A stretch of DNA of 64,000 bases from positions 1-64,000 of the forward strand of contig JBDTPN010000012.1 of NCBI GenBank assembly GCA_039932715.1, read 5' to 3'. Under the pieces are notes generated by a model. It was not told where the DNA came from. It did no database searches and was given only the letters and a program-made list of their open reading frames with translations. The DNA is from ZC4RG30 sp039932715 (lineage in GTDB: Bacteria > Pseudomonadota > Gammaproteobacteria > Steroidobacterales > Steroidobacteraceae). Positions 26,154 to 35,113 of the stretch are shown here, in pieces (positions within the stretch are counted from its first letter, which is position 1; the number at the start of each line of letters is the position of its first letter). The translations under genes were made by a program, and so were the position numbers.

Positions 26154-27617
26154 TCACTTGGCTGGTGCCCCCGGCTTGTCGAAATTGAACAGGCCCTCGT
26201 CCTGTGCCGGCCGCTTCATGCCCTGCTCGTAGTACTTTTCCCAGTTCTTCGCCCACGGGCGCCCGTAGATGTCTGGCGTCTCGAAGGTGATCTCCTGCCC
26301 CGGCGTGACTGGCGTGGCGTGGCCCTTGATTGGATAAATGTTGGGCACGCACTCAATGAAGGTGTAGGGATTGCCGTCTTCCAGCGCACCCATGCGGTGC
26401 AGATCCCGCACGATACGGATCGGTTGCACCAACGCCTCCGGATCGTAAAAAATGGCTTCCTGGTGCATGGCAGTGATCTTGCCGTTCGCGTCGCGAACCG
26501 GCGAATAGATTTCCACCGACTGCATCTTGCTCGAGAACTCGAACTTCTGGTGCACCATCCAGCCCTGGATGTTGGAGGTCCAGGTGATCAATGAATCCTT
26601 GTCCCAGAAGCCGATGGTCTCGCCGTACCAGCGGGGCACATCGGCGCCCAAGCGCGGCACCGTGCCATCCATGCGGAACTCGCGCCCGATATTGATGTTG
26701 GTGACGAAGTTGCGCGCTACGCCCGTGGAAATCTGAACCAGCTTTGGCGTAATGAGGAAAATGAACGGATTGATCTGCGCCTGCGTTGCCACCGGGTCAA
26801 AGCGGCGCATGAAGCCTTCAGGCCAGCAGTATTGCGACGGCCATTGGGAAGCTGCGTCCACAGCCTCGTGATACATCTGCTGCACCATTCGCTTCTGGTA
26901 CTCAGGGGTCAGCAAGGAAAGGATGGTGGGAATCTGGTTGTATCCCATGCTGGCGTACCAGTCGTTGTTGCGAAATTCGACGCTGTACCGGCCATTCCAG
27001 TCGCCGGGCACGGTGGCATAGGTGTGCTGAATCGGGCCGCCGCGCGCCTTGACTTCAGCCAGCAGTGCTTCGTAATGGGCCTGCGCAGTCTTAAATTTAT
27101 AGGGACTGACCAGCGCACTGCGTGGCAGATCGCGGTCGCAATATCCCCAGGCTGCAGTTTTTGGGTCGTTATTGACCACCAGCGCGGGCCCATTAGCGCC
27201 ACGCTGCGACTCGATCCCCGCCGGACTGTTGCAGCGGAAATAAAGCTGGTTGGTCCACAGAGCCACATCCTGGTAGAAGTCCTTCGAAGTGAAAATGTCG
27301 ATGGGCAATGGCTTCACGCCCTTGGGCACCGTTCCTCCCCAGGCGGAACCAATCTCAATGGCATCCGCGGTTCCGGGTGCTGCAGGAATCCCCGGCAGCC
27401 GCATTCGGATCCGTTGCGGCCCGACGATCCGCGACTGGTTTGGAATCGCCTGTGCCGGCGTCGCGGCCGGCGTTGTGACCGGTGCGCGCGGATCCACCGT
27501 CAGTGGCGCATCGCGGCCGACGCTCGGCGGGTTGACGTTTTGCGCACTGGCCCACGTAGCGGCGGACACGGCCACGATGACGGCAAAACCGAATTGTATG
27601 CGGCGGCTTTTTTTCAT
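26154..27617 (-). CDS. Secreted protein of unknown function (paralogue 1)
   Basis: The protein has 487 residues from the ATG at 27617, with a signal peptide (IQFGFAVIVAVSAATWASAQ). A TTG overlapping the GDSL stop at 27632 is a possible coupled start. It is a paralogue of the gene at 28928-30403: both share YCWPEGFMRR, FVTNI(N/Q)IGREFRMDG, GADVPRWYGETIGFWD, LITWTSNIQGW and the C-terminal DIYGRPWA or DMYGRPWA. Family and reaction are unknown. The block WYGETIGFWDKDSLITWTSN recalls the GHSVGRWQGNTLMVNT block of the protein at 42195, suggesting a shared fold. It is the last gene of the operon starting at 36675. Confidence 0.75.
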   Translation of the reverse strand: MKKSRRIQFGFAVIVAVSAATWASAQNVNPPSVGRDAPLTVDPRAPVTTPAATPAQAIPNQSRIVGPQRIRMRLPGIPAAPGTADAIEIGSAWGGTVPKGVKPLPIDIFTSKDFYQDVALWTNQLYFRCNSPAGIESQRGANGPALVVNNDPKTAAWGYCDRDLPRSALVSPYKFKTAQAHYEALLAEVKARGGPIQHTYATVPGDWNGRYSVEFRNNDWYASMGYNQIPTILSLLTPEYQKRMVQQMYHEAVDAASQWPSQYCWPEGFMRRFDPVATQAQINPFIFLITPKLVQISTGVARNFVTNINIGREFRMDGTVPRLGADVPRWYGETIGFWDKDSLITWTSNIQGWMVHQKFEFSSKMQSVEIYSPVRDANGKITAMHQEAIFYDPEALVQPIRIVRDLHRMGALEDGNPYTFIECVPNIYPIKGHATPVTPGQEITFETPDIYGRPWAKNWEKYYEQGMKRPAQDEGLFNFDKPGAPAK

Positions 27618-27628
27618 ATGCGTAAGTC

Positions 27629-28864
27629 TCAATGTCTGGCGAACAATGACAGGTCGATGGAATCCCCAACCGCCTTGAGGCTGGCATCGTTGCCGTGCAG
27701 GTGGTCCCCCATATGATAACCCTCGCGCATCTGCAGCGGATCGGCCGGGTCAGCGAAGGCCGTGTCGATTCTTGTCACGCCGTCGAATGCGCCGCCCTTG
27801 ATTATCCAGTCATTGATCTTCTGCCGCGCGGCCTCGCCCTCCTCGGACCAGTAACCCGCACCCTTATAGGGGCCGATGGGCGCACCGATCACCTTGATGC
27901 CTTTGGCATGCGCACGCTCTATGAGCTGCTTGTAACCGGCAATCATCTGGTCCGCGGTAATCTCCGGCTGGTCGAGGCCCGGCAGATTGGGCTGGTTGGG
28001 ACCGCGTTTGCCGAAGCGATTGCCGATATCGTTCACGCCCTCGAAGATGATCATGTATTTCACGTTTGGCAGGCTCAGCACGTCTTCGTCGAAACGCGCC
28101 AGCGCTGATTCGCCCATGCCGGGACTCAGGATCCGGTTGCCACTGATGGCGGAGTTGGCCACCGCCCAATGCTTGCCCGCTGCCTGCAGCCGGTTGGCAA
28201 GGATGTCGGGCCAGCGGCGATCGGCGCCAGCCGTTGAACCCACACCGTCGGTAATTGAATCGCCGAAGGCCACAATAGTGCCAGGTGACTTGCGTGAATC
28301 CACCTCGATCACGCTCAGAAAGGCACGGTACTGCGCCGTCGACACGGGCGTGAATGGCTGGCCGACAAAATTGCCTGGGGGCGAAACCGCCAGTTCATCA
28401 AGGCCCGTGAGATGGCAGGTACATGGACCGGTGGGCGTGGGCAGATAGAACTCAACCTTGATGCGCGAGAGGCTGGGTAAGGCCAGCTCCACTGTATCGC
28501 TGGCAAAGGGTGCACCCCGCGGAATCACTGCGCCGGCTTCCCCACCGAAACTGAGGTTGCGTGAAGTCCCTGCGACTTCCTTGCCCGAATCGTCCAGGCG
28601 CACGATTCGCGCTGCACCTATTGCCAGCGGACCGGTGCCATAGCGGTTTGAAAAGAGCACACGCAACTGCGTGCCACCTTCGCTTATGCGCAGTTTTTGA
28701 CTGAGCGTGACATTGTTGTAGGACGCTGCGGCGAACGGGCCGTCAGTGCCCAGCGGCGCATGCGGTGGCGCGCTCCAGCTGGCCACCCATTCCGCATTGG
28801 CAGGAACTGCCACCGCCAGGCCCATCATGCCCGCGATTGCCGCGAGCCTGCCGAAATTGCGCAT
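27629..28864 (-). CDS. SGNH/GDSL-type hydrolase, secreted
   Basis: The protein has 411 residues from the ATG at 28864, with a signal peptide ending near AVPANA. A beta-rich N-terminal domain (residues about 25-190) precedes the SGNH domain: block I IVAFGDSITDGVGS with the nucleophile Ser, the glycine block NSAISGNRIL, block III FEGVNDIGNR, and a C-terminal D-x-x-H in YHMGDHLHGNDAS. It is probably an esterase or carbohydrate esterase acting outside the cytoplasm. It lies between the two paralogous secreted proteins. Confidence 0.88.
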   Translation of the reverse strand: MRNFGRLAAIAGMMGLAVAVPANAEWVASWSAPPHAPLGTDGPFAAASYNNVTLSQKLRISEGGTQLRVLFSNRYGTGPLAIGAARIVRLDDSGKEVAGTSRNLSFGGEAGAVIPRGAPFASDTVELALPSLSRIKVEFYLPTPTGPCTCHLTGLDELAVSPPGNFVGQPFTPVSTAQYRAFLSVIEVDSRKSPGTIVAFGDSITDGVGSTAGADRRWPDILANRLQAAGKHWAVANSAISGNRILSPGMGESALARFDEDVLSLPNVKYMIIFEGVNDIGNRFGKRGPNQPNLPGLDQPEITADQMIAGYKQLIERAHAKGIKVIGAPIGPYKGAGYWSEEGEAARQKINDWIIKGGAFDGVTRIDTAFADPADPLQMREGYHMGDHLHGNDASLKAVGDSIDLSLFARH

Positions 28865-28927
28865 TGTTCCGTCCCCCGTATTGCAGCGCATTCTAAACGA
28901 CTACGCGCGGGGCACGTTGGGCCCTGA

Positions 28928-30403
28928 TCACTTGAAGGTGAAAATATCGGCGTCCTTGGGTTTTTCCATGCCCTGCTCAAAATATTTTTCCCAGATCTGG
29001 GCCCAGGGACGGCCGTACATGTCGGGCACTTCGTATTCGATTACATTGCCAGGCGACACCGCTGTCGAGTGCCCCTTTACCGGCAATATGGTGGGAATAC
29101 ATTCGATGAAGGTGTAGGGCTCGCCCTCTTCGAATCCGCTGAGCTTGGTGTAGTTGCGGACAATGCGTATGGGCTCAACCAGCGCCTCCGGATCGTAAAA
29201 CACGGCCTCGTGGTTGAGTCCGATCACCTTGCCCTTTGCATCACGATTTGGCGTGTAGATCTCGATGGTCTGCATCTTGCTCGAAAACTCGAAGGCGCCA
29301 TGCGCAGCCCAGCCCTGGATATTGGAAGTCCAGGTGATCAGCGCGTCATGGTCCCAGAAGCCGATGGTCTCGCCATACCAACGCGGCACGTCGGCGCCCA
29401 GTCGCGGCACGACTCCGTCCATGCGGAACTCACGGCCAATCTGGATGTTGGTCACGAAGTTGTCGGCCACGCCCGCCATGATCTGCACCAGCGAGGGTGT
29501 AACGATGACCGACTGCGGAAACTGGATCGAAAAGGCATACCAGCGGCGCATGAAGCCTTCGGGCCAGCAATATTGCGAAGGCCACTGCGGCGCGTTGGTG
29601 TTGCCCTGGTGGTAGGCGTCCTGGACCATGCGTGTCTGGTACTCCGGCGTCAGGACGGACAGCACCGTCGGAAATTGCATCGTCAGCATCATCGCGTACC
29701 AGTCGCCGAAAATATTCGCCGGTGCATAGCGACCACTGATATCCCCGGGCACCGTAGCGTATGTGTGATGCGTGGGTCCGCCGCGCTTGGTGGTCTCGGC
29801 CAGCAGTGCCTGGTAATGGGCCTGCGCAGTCTTGAAGCCGTAGGGACTGACAATGGCCTTGCGCGGATAGTCGCGATCGCAGTAACCCCAGGCGGCAGAA
29901 CGCGGCGGATCGCTGCCGATGGTGGCCGGGAATATTGCGCCGCGCTGCATCTCGAGGCCCTGCGGACTGTTGCAGCGGAAATAGCGCGGATCGGTCCACA
30001 GCGCGCGGTCCTTGTAGAAATCCTTTGAGGTAAAAAGATCCACTGTCAGGGGTTGCACGCCGGGAGGACTGGCCCCGTTCTGGGCAGAACCGATAAACCT
30101 CCCCCCCGCGGGCCGCTGACCAGGAGGACCGCCAAATGTGGGAAGATTGATGGGCCCGACGAAGGGGTAGCTTTGCAGCTGCGCCGCCAGGCGCTGCGCC
30201 TGCTCCGGGGTGGCAACCGCGCGCAGCGATTGAAAATCGGGCGTTGGAATCACGGAAGCCAGCGGCGCGCCCCGGCCCACGCTTCTGAAGCCAGGGTTTG
30301 CCACCTGCTGGGCCGCCACCGGCACGCTCAAGGCTGAACCTGCCACGCCGGCAAGAGCCAGGACCATCCGCCAGGAAAGGCGCGCTCGCGAATTGGTGCT
30401 CAT
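28928..30403 (-). CDS. Secreted protein of unknown function (paralogue 2)
   Basis: The protein has 491 residues, with a strong Shine-Dalgarno sequence (GGAGGAG) before the ATG at 30403 and a signal peptide ending near PVAAQ. The start overlaps the stop of the MetE-like gene (ATGA). It aligns along its length with paralogue 1, including YCWPEGFMRR, RFGADVPRWYG-type and ITWTSNIQGW blocks. The N-terminal 90 residues, rich in Pro and Gln, are the most divergent part. No catalytic motif is recognised. Like its paralogue it is probably a periplasmic or outer-surface protein of the same pathway. Confidence 0.75.
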   Translation of the reverse strand: MSTNSRARLSWRMVLALAGVAGSALSVPVAAQQVANPGFRSVGRGAPLASVIPTPDFQSLRAVATPEQAQRLAAQLQSYPFVGPINLPTFGGPPGQRPAGGRFIGSAQNGASPPGVQPLTVDLFTSKDFYKDRALWTDPRYFRCNSPQGLEMQRGAIFPATIGSDPPRSAAWGYCDRDYPRKAIVSPYGFKTAQAHYQALLAETTKRGGPTHHTYATVPGDISGRYAPANIFGDWYAMMLTMQFPTVLSVLTPEYQTRMVQDAYHQGNTNAPQWPSQYCWPEGFMRRWYAFSIQFPQSVIVTPSLVQIMAGVADNFVTNIQIGREFRMDGVVPRLGADVPRWYGETIGFWDHDALITWTSNIQGWAAHGAFEFSSKMQTIEIYTPNRDAKGKVIGLNHEAVFYDPEALVEPIRIVRNYTKLSGFEEGEPYTFIECIPTILPVKGHSTAVSPGNVIEYEVPDMYGRPWAQIWEKYFEQGMEKPKDADIFTFK

Positions 30404-31560
30404 GCCTGATTTCTCCTCCAAAGATGCTGACTCGCCAACGCGGCGCCCTGTGATAGCGATTTGAGCTTTGCCCAGGCTATCTGCGGATGGCAGCGCAGCC
30501 CCACGCCACAGTCGGTAGAAGCGATCACCCTATCCCTGCCGACAATTTGCGCAAATCTTTCGATGCGCATGGCCACAAGTTCCGGATGCTCTATCAACGG
30601 CGTCGCATGCGAGACCACGCCCGGGGCGAGCAACTTGTGATCCGGCAGCTTGACGGTTTTCCAGACGGCAAACTCATGCTCATGGCGGGCATTTGCCGCC
30701 TCGATCAAATAAGTCTGGGCCTTCACGGTCAGCAGCAGATCTGCTACTTCCTTCAATTCGATATCGAAGGCATGTGGGCCGTGCCAACTGCCCCAGCACA
30801 GATGGTAGCGAACCCGCTCCTCGGGAATATTTCGCAACGCGTGGTTGAGGGCTTCGATGCGCACGCGGCAATATTTTCTGTAGCCATCGAGACCCATCGG
30901 GATTCCGATGCGATCCCACAGCGCCGCCAGCCACGCGTCATCCACCTGCACCAGCAATCCCGCGTCGGCAATGGCTTCGTATTCGACGCGCATGGCCTCG
31001 GCAATGGCGAACAGAAACTCTTCCTGGGACTTGTAGAAAATGTTGTTTCGCCCCGGCTCAATGCTGGAGGGCGCGGTCGAAGTCAGAAAGGCATCGGACG
31101 ATGGCGTGGTTCCAAGTGCCGCCTTGAGACAATCGATCTCGCGCTGCAGCGCCTGCTGCCCCACGTAGGTGACAGGTCCGTCGCATTGCCAGTCCATGCT
31201 GCGAACCTGCGAGGGTGCGCTGCGCGTTTGCTCAAACAAAGTGCCGCCTTCCATCGCGGCCTTGTAGAACGCGTCGAACTTCTTCCAGTCCTCGCTCTGC
31301 GTCAGCAGATTTACCGTGCCACCCTCCTCACTGGGCCTGAAACCTGTGAGGCGGGAACTGATGAACTGCACCCAGTTTCCGTCCTTGGTGGCCTCGCCCT
31401 CGTTGACGATATCCACGCCGACGGCGCGCTGCTGCCGGACAATCTCGCTGACCGACTCGCCAAGACGTGTCGCATCCACCCTGCCATCCAGCCAGAGGTC
31501 CTGAGGCGCCGGCAGGTTGCCCACGTGGGTGGTCAGGATGCGATCCGTGCTGGCTCTCAT
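30400..31560 (-). CDS. Cobalamin-independent methionine synthase-like methyltransferase (C-terminal domain only)
   Basis: The protein has 386 residues from the ATG at 31560, overlapping the DUF1552 stop (ATGA). It matches the MetE catalytic domain without the N-terminal half, as in YxjG-type and epoxyalkane:CoM-transferase-like proteins. The zinc ligand set is present: His and Cys in YHLCWGSWHG, Glu in LIEAANARHEHE, and Cys in STDCGVGLRC. It transfers a methyl or alkyl group to or from a thiol; the true substrate is unknown. Sitting in an operon of exported proteins, a role in catabolic demethylation is as likely as methionine synthesis. Confidence 0.8.
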   Translation of the reverse strand: MRASTDRILTTHVGNLPAPQDLWLDGRVDATRLGESVSEIVRQQRAVGVDIVNEGEATKDGNWVQFISSRLTGFRPSEEGGTVNLLTQSEDWKKFDAFYKAAMEGGTLFEQTRSAPSQVRSMDWQCDGPVTYVGQQALQREIDCLKAALGTTPSSDAFLTSTAPSSIEPGRNNIFYKSQEEFLFAIAEAMRVEYEAIADAGLLVQVDDAWLAALWDRIGIPMGLDGYRKYCRVRIEALNHALRNIPEERVRYHLCWGSWHGPHAFDIELKEVADLLLTVKAQTYLIEAANARHEHEFAVWKTVKLPDHKLLAPGVVSHATPLIEHPELVAMRIERFAQIVGRDRVIASTDCGVGLRCHPQIAWAKLKSLSQGAALASQHLWRRNQA

Positions 31561-32867
31561 ATCGCCAGCCTGCCGGTGCTGTCGCCAAATTTCTCTTCGG
31601 GGCAACCCATTTTCCCAAGCATCGCCAGCAGCAGGTTCGACATGGGTGTCAGCTCTTTCTGCCTGATGTGCCGGTTGCCCTGGATTGCACCGCCGGCGCG
31701 ACCGGCCAGCACAATGGGCAATGGATCATGATTGTGTGAATTGCCATCACTCATGCCGCTGCCATAAAGAACCAGCGAGTGGTCCAGCAGCGTGCCGTCA
31801 CCGTCAGGCACCTTGCTCAAACGGTCGAGGAAATAAGCAAACAGGGTTGAGTGATAGCGATTGAGCACCGCGAACCGCGCCTTGTTGTCCTCGTTGTTGG
31901 AATGATGCGAGAGGATATGGAACGAATCGCGCACCCCGCTGTTGGGATACACCGCGTTGCTAACTTCCTTGGCCACGATGAAGGTGCTGATGCGCGTGAT
32001 TTCCGTCTGCCAGGCCACCGCCATGAGGTCGTACATCAGCTTGATGTGCACTTCCACGTCTTCAGGCACGCCGCTGGGCTTTTGCGGCAGCGTCACGTGA
32101 TTGCCCACTCGCTGCGCTGACTGGTTGATGCGACGCTCGATTTCACGTACGTCGGTCACGAAGCGGTCGAGGCGTTCGCGATCCGCTGCAGGCAGCGAGC
32201 GATCGAGTCCGCGGATCTGCTCAGTCACCGAATCAAGCAGACTCAAGGCCTGCGCGCGACGCGCGGCACGCTGCGCATCGTTGGCGCCATCGCCGAAGAG
32301 CTGCTCGAACAGCATCTGCGGATTATTCTGCGTGGGCAGGGGTGAGGTTTCGCCCTGCCAGGAAAGCGTGTTGCGATAGGCACAGGACAGGCCCTCACCG
32401 CAGCTCAGCGACGCCTCCTCGATCATCAATTCCAGCGAAGGCAGTGGCGTATCCTGGCCCAGGTGTTTGACGGCCACCTGGTCCATGGTGATTCCCAGGC
32501 GCGGCTGCGCACCGGCGGCAGCCTTGGCGCCGCTGAGAAACGCTGCGGAGGAGCGATTGTGATTTCCGGTGGCGCCGCCCGGGCCATAGGCCAGCGGCAA
32601 CCCCAGATTCGACATCACGTTGAGCTGCGCCCGATAGGGCTCGAGCGGCTTGAGAATCTCGCTGAAGGTGAAATCAGATCCTTCGTTCGGCGGCGTCCAG
32701 CGCGACATGGTGACGCCGTGCGGAAAATAGATTGCGCCCAGGCGCACGCGCGGCGCGGGAACGGCGGCCATGGCGGGAATCATTGATTCCAGCAGCGGCA
32801 ACGCCAGGGCAGTGCCCACGCCGCGCAGCATTGCGCGGCGCGACAGGTGACGACGGGTGATGAACAT
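31557..32867 (-). CDS. DUF1552 protein
   Basis: The protein has 436 residues from the ATG at 32867, two bases after the DUF1592 stop. The N-terminus has a Tat-like RRHLSRRAMLRGVGTALALPLLES, so export is likely. Family signatures are RLGAIYFPHGVTMSRWTP, NHNRSSAAFLSG and LYGSGMSDGNSHNHDPLPIV, with a final cluster of His/Asp residues recalling the alkaline phosphatase or sulfatase superfamily. DUF1552 nearly always accompanies DUF1592, as here, and the biochemical role is not established. The much longer frame upstream antisense to DUF1592 was rejected. Confidence 0.85.
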   Translation of the reverse strand: MFITRRHLSRRAMLRGVGTALALPLLESMIPAMAAVPAPRVRLGAIYFPHGVTMSRWTPPNEGSDFTFSEILKPLEPYRAQLNVMSNLGLPLAYGPGGATGNHNRSSAAFLSGAKAAAGAQPRLGITMDQVAVKHLGQDTPLPSLELMIEEASLSCGEGLSCAYRNTLSWQGETSPLPTQNNPQMLFEQLFGDGANDAQRAARRAQALSLLDSVTEQIRGLDRSLPAADRERLDRFVTDVREIERRINQSAQRVGNHVTLPQKPSGVPEDVEVHIKLMYDLMAVAWQTEITRISTFIVAKEVSNAVYPNSGVRDSFHILSHHSNNEDNKARFAVLNRYHSTLFAYFLDRLSKVPDGDGTLLDHSLVLYGSGMSDGNSHNHDPLPIVLAGRAGGAIQGNRHIRQKELTPMSNLLLAMLGKMGCPEEKFGDSTGRLAI

Positions 32868-32869
32868 GC

Positions 32870-35113
32870 TCACGGTGTGCCCTGCGGCGCCTTCATGCGC
32901 TGCCGGAACTGCGAGGTCTGGACCACACCCAGTACCAGCGCGCTGAAGCGCAGGTCTTGGCGTTGCGCCTGCCGAACCACCTCGCGAACGGCAGGCATGT
33001 CGCGCGGCTCCAGGGCCCTTCCCAGTGCGTAGATCATCAGCTTCTCGGTGAAGTGAGTGACAAACAGGTCCGGGTTGGACAATAACGCGGTGTTGAGGTC
33101 CGCCGGCCCAACAACGCGTGTGCCGTCGATCAGCGTCCCACCGGCATCGATGATCGTATCCCCATCTCGCTCGCGCCATGCACCAATCGCATTGAAATTC
33201 TCCAGCGCAAAGCCTACGGGGTCCATCACGCTGTGACAGGTCGCACAGGAAGGATTCTTGCGATGCAATTCCAGCCGCTGGCGCACCGACGTGGTGATCA
33301 CATGCGACCCGTCCCCATCGAGGTTCGTGTCAACGCCAGGAGGCGGGGCCGGCACCGGCGCGCCCAGCAGGTTCTCCAGTATCCAGCTGCCGCGTATCAC
33401 CGGCGAAGTGCGGCTGGCAGTGGAAGTGATGGTGAGTATGCTGCCCTGCCCCAGCAGCCCACGGCGATGGCTGTCCGCAGGCAGGCTGACCTTGCGAAAG
33501 TAGGAGCCACGCACATCCGGTATGCCGTAATGCTGCGCCAGCCGCTCATTGAGAAAGGTGTAGTCAGCGGAAAGCAGTTCGGTGATGGGACGATCCTGCT
33601 TGCGCACGTTATCCACCAGCGAACGGGTCTCCTCGATGAATGCCTCGCGCAGGTTCTCGTCGAAACCGTCCACCTCCGGCGTTACCGTCCCCATCTCGCG
33701 CAGATGCAGCCACTGACCGGCGAAGTTCTCGACCAGCGCATACGCCTTGCGGTCCGCCAGCATGCGCCTGGTCTGCGCCGCGTAGACCTCGGGCTGGTGC
33801 AAGGTCTTCTTCGCCGCCAGGTCGAGCAGCTCGGCGTCGGGAATGCTGCTCCAGAGGAAGAATGAAAGACGCGATGCAAGTTCGAGATCGCTGATGGCGT
33901 AAGGCGTATCGGGCCCAAGGCCCGCAGGCTCCGCCTCGAAGCGAAACAGGAAGCGCGGATCGATGAGGATGCGCGACAAGCCCTGCTGTATGCCGAATTC
34001 GAAGCCCGCTTCGTCGCGACCGCGTTCGTAGAATTGCAGGACGGATGTCAGGTCATCCAAAGCCTGCGGACCGCGGAATGCCTGCGTGGCGAAGTCCACC
34101 AGGATGCGCTGGGCACACGCGCGTTCCTGGTCCGCCGATGGCGGGCGGCATATGAAGATGCGTCGCCTGCTGGCCGTGTCACCTGGGCCGCTGGCCTTGA
34201 ACGGACCGGCGATTTCCACGCTGTCAATTCTGCCCTCCACCTTGAACACTGAATAGATGTCGTTTACGCCCGCGGATTTCCTGGTGTCGAAGATGGCTGC
34301 CGTCAACACATGGACTCCGGCAGTCACCGGCAGGCGAAAATCGCGCAGGTTTTGCAGCTCGATGTGCCGCCCGTCCAGCGCCACGTCAACGCTGGCGCCG
34401 CGCAGCGCGAAGCCGGCGCGCACGCTGAAACGGTATTCACCGTCCAGCGGAAAATCATGCTCGATCCGCACTCCGCCACGCGATCCCAGCGGCATGCCTT
34501 CGAGGTGCTTGTCCTGCGCCAGCTTGTCCGGCGTCTGGAACACCACCGTCGACTCGGAGGTCGACATGTCACCCACCGCTGCGCGGCTGATCTTTATTGC
34601 AGCGTTGGTATACCCCTGGATCAATGCCGGCGACAGTCCCAGTCCCGAGGCGACATTGTCAAAGCCTTCACTGGAATCGTCCGGCGGCAGCAGTCCCACC
34701 ACATCCAGTGGCATGCCGAAAAGGTCGCGCACGGCGTTGGCATATTCGGCGCGATTGAGACGGTGCAGCGCCGGCGCCGTGGCTGCTGGCCGCGACTGCG
34801 AGTCGAGGCGCGCCGCCAGTGTCGAGGCTATTGCCACGGCATCGGTGCGTGAGGGCCGCGCCTTGCCCGGCGGCGGCATCATGCCGGCCTGCAGCTTGCG
34901 CACCACCTTCTCCCACGATGCCGCTTCACTTCCCACATGCGCTGGATCGAGACTGGTCAAATCCAGTCCACCGGCCCAGTCATCGGGGTTGTGGCAGCTC
35001 GTGCAATAGTGATCCAGCGTGAGCGCCACTTCCGGTGCTGCCTGCGCAGTGTACGCACTGTGCGCACTGGCCAGCAGCAGCACCGTCACTATCAGCAATG
35101 GAGACACGCGCAT
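32870..35113 (-). CDS. DUF1592 multi-domain cytochrome-like protein
   Basis: The protein has 747 residues with a signal peptide (PLLIVTVLLLASAHSAYTAQ). The order is: N-terminal heme-type CTSCHN near 38, DUF1587 (LHRLNRAEYANAVRDLFGM), a jelly-roll-like carbohydrate-binding region at about 190-300, DUF1592 (ELASRLSFFLWSSIPDAELL) near 425, DUF1588 with CATCHSVMDPVGFALENF, and DUF1585 at the C-terminus. Two CxxCH motifs suggest one or two c-type hemes. Start and stop overlap the ankyrin gene and nearly abut the DUF1552 gene. Members probably act in periplasmic oxidation of polymers or lipids (inference). Confidence 0.9.
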   Translation of the reverse strand: MRVSPLLIVTVLLLASAHSAYTAQAAPEVALTLDHYCTSCHNPDDWAGGLDLTSLDPAHVGSEAASWEKVVRKLQAGMMPPPGKARPSRTDAVAIASTLAARLDSQSRPAATAPALHRLNRAEYANAVRDLFGMPLDVVGLLPPDDSSEGFDNVASGLGLSPALIQGYTNAAIKISRAAVGDMSTSESTVVFQTPDKLAQDKHLEGMPLGSRGGVRIEHDFPLDGEYRFSVRAGFALRGASVDVALDGRHIELQNLRDFRLPVTAGVHVLTAAIFDTRKSAGVNDIYSVFKVEGRIDSVEIAGPFKASGPGDTASRRRIFICRPPSADQERACAQRILVDFATQAFRGPQALDDLTSVLQFYERGRDEAGFEFGIQQGLSRILIDPRFLFRFEAEPAGLGPDTPYAISDLELASRLSFFLWSSIPDAELLDLAAKKTLHQPEVYAAQTRRMLADRKAYALVENFAGQWLHLREMGTVTPEVDGFDENLREAFIEETRSLVDNVRKQDRPITELLSADYTFLNERLAQHYGIPDVRGSYFRKVSLPADSHRRGLLGQGSILTITSTASRTSPVIRGSWILENLLGAPVPAPPPGVDTNLDGDGSHVITTSVRQRLELHRKNPSCATCHSVMDPVGFALENFNAIGAWRERDGDTIIDAGGTLIDGTRVVGPADLNTALLSNPDLFVTHFTEKLMIYALGRALEPRDMPAVREVVRQAQRQDLRFSALVLGVVQTSQFRQRMKAPQGTP

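Noticed and set aside
32868..33179. N-terminal extension of the DUF1552 gene
   Set aside because: It lies wholly inside the DUF1592 gene in another frame and would hide the Tat-like signal that begins at 32867.
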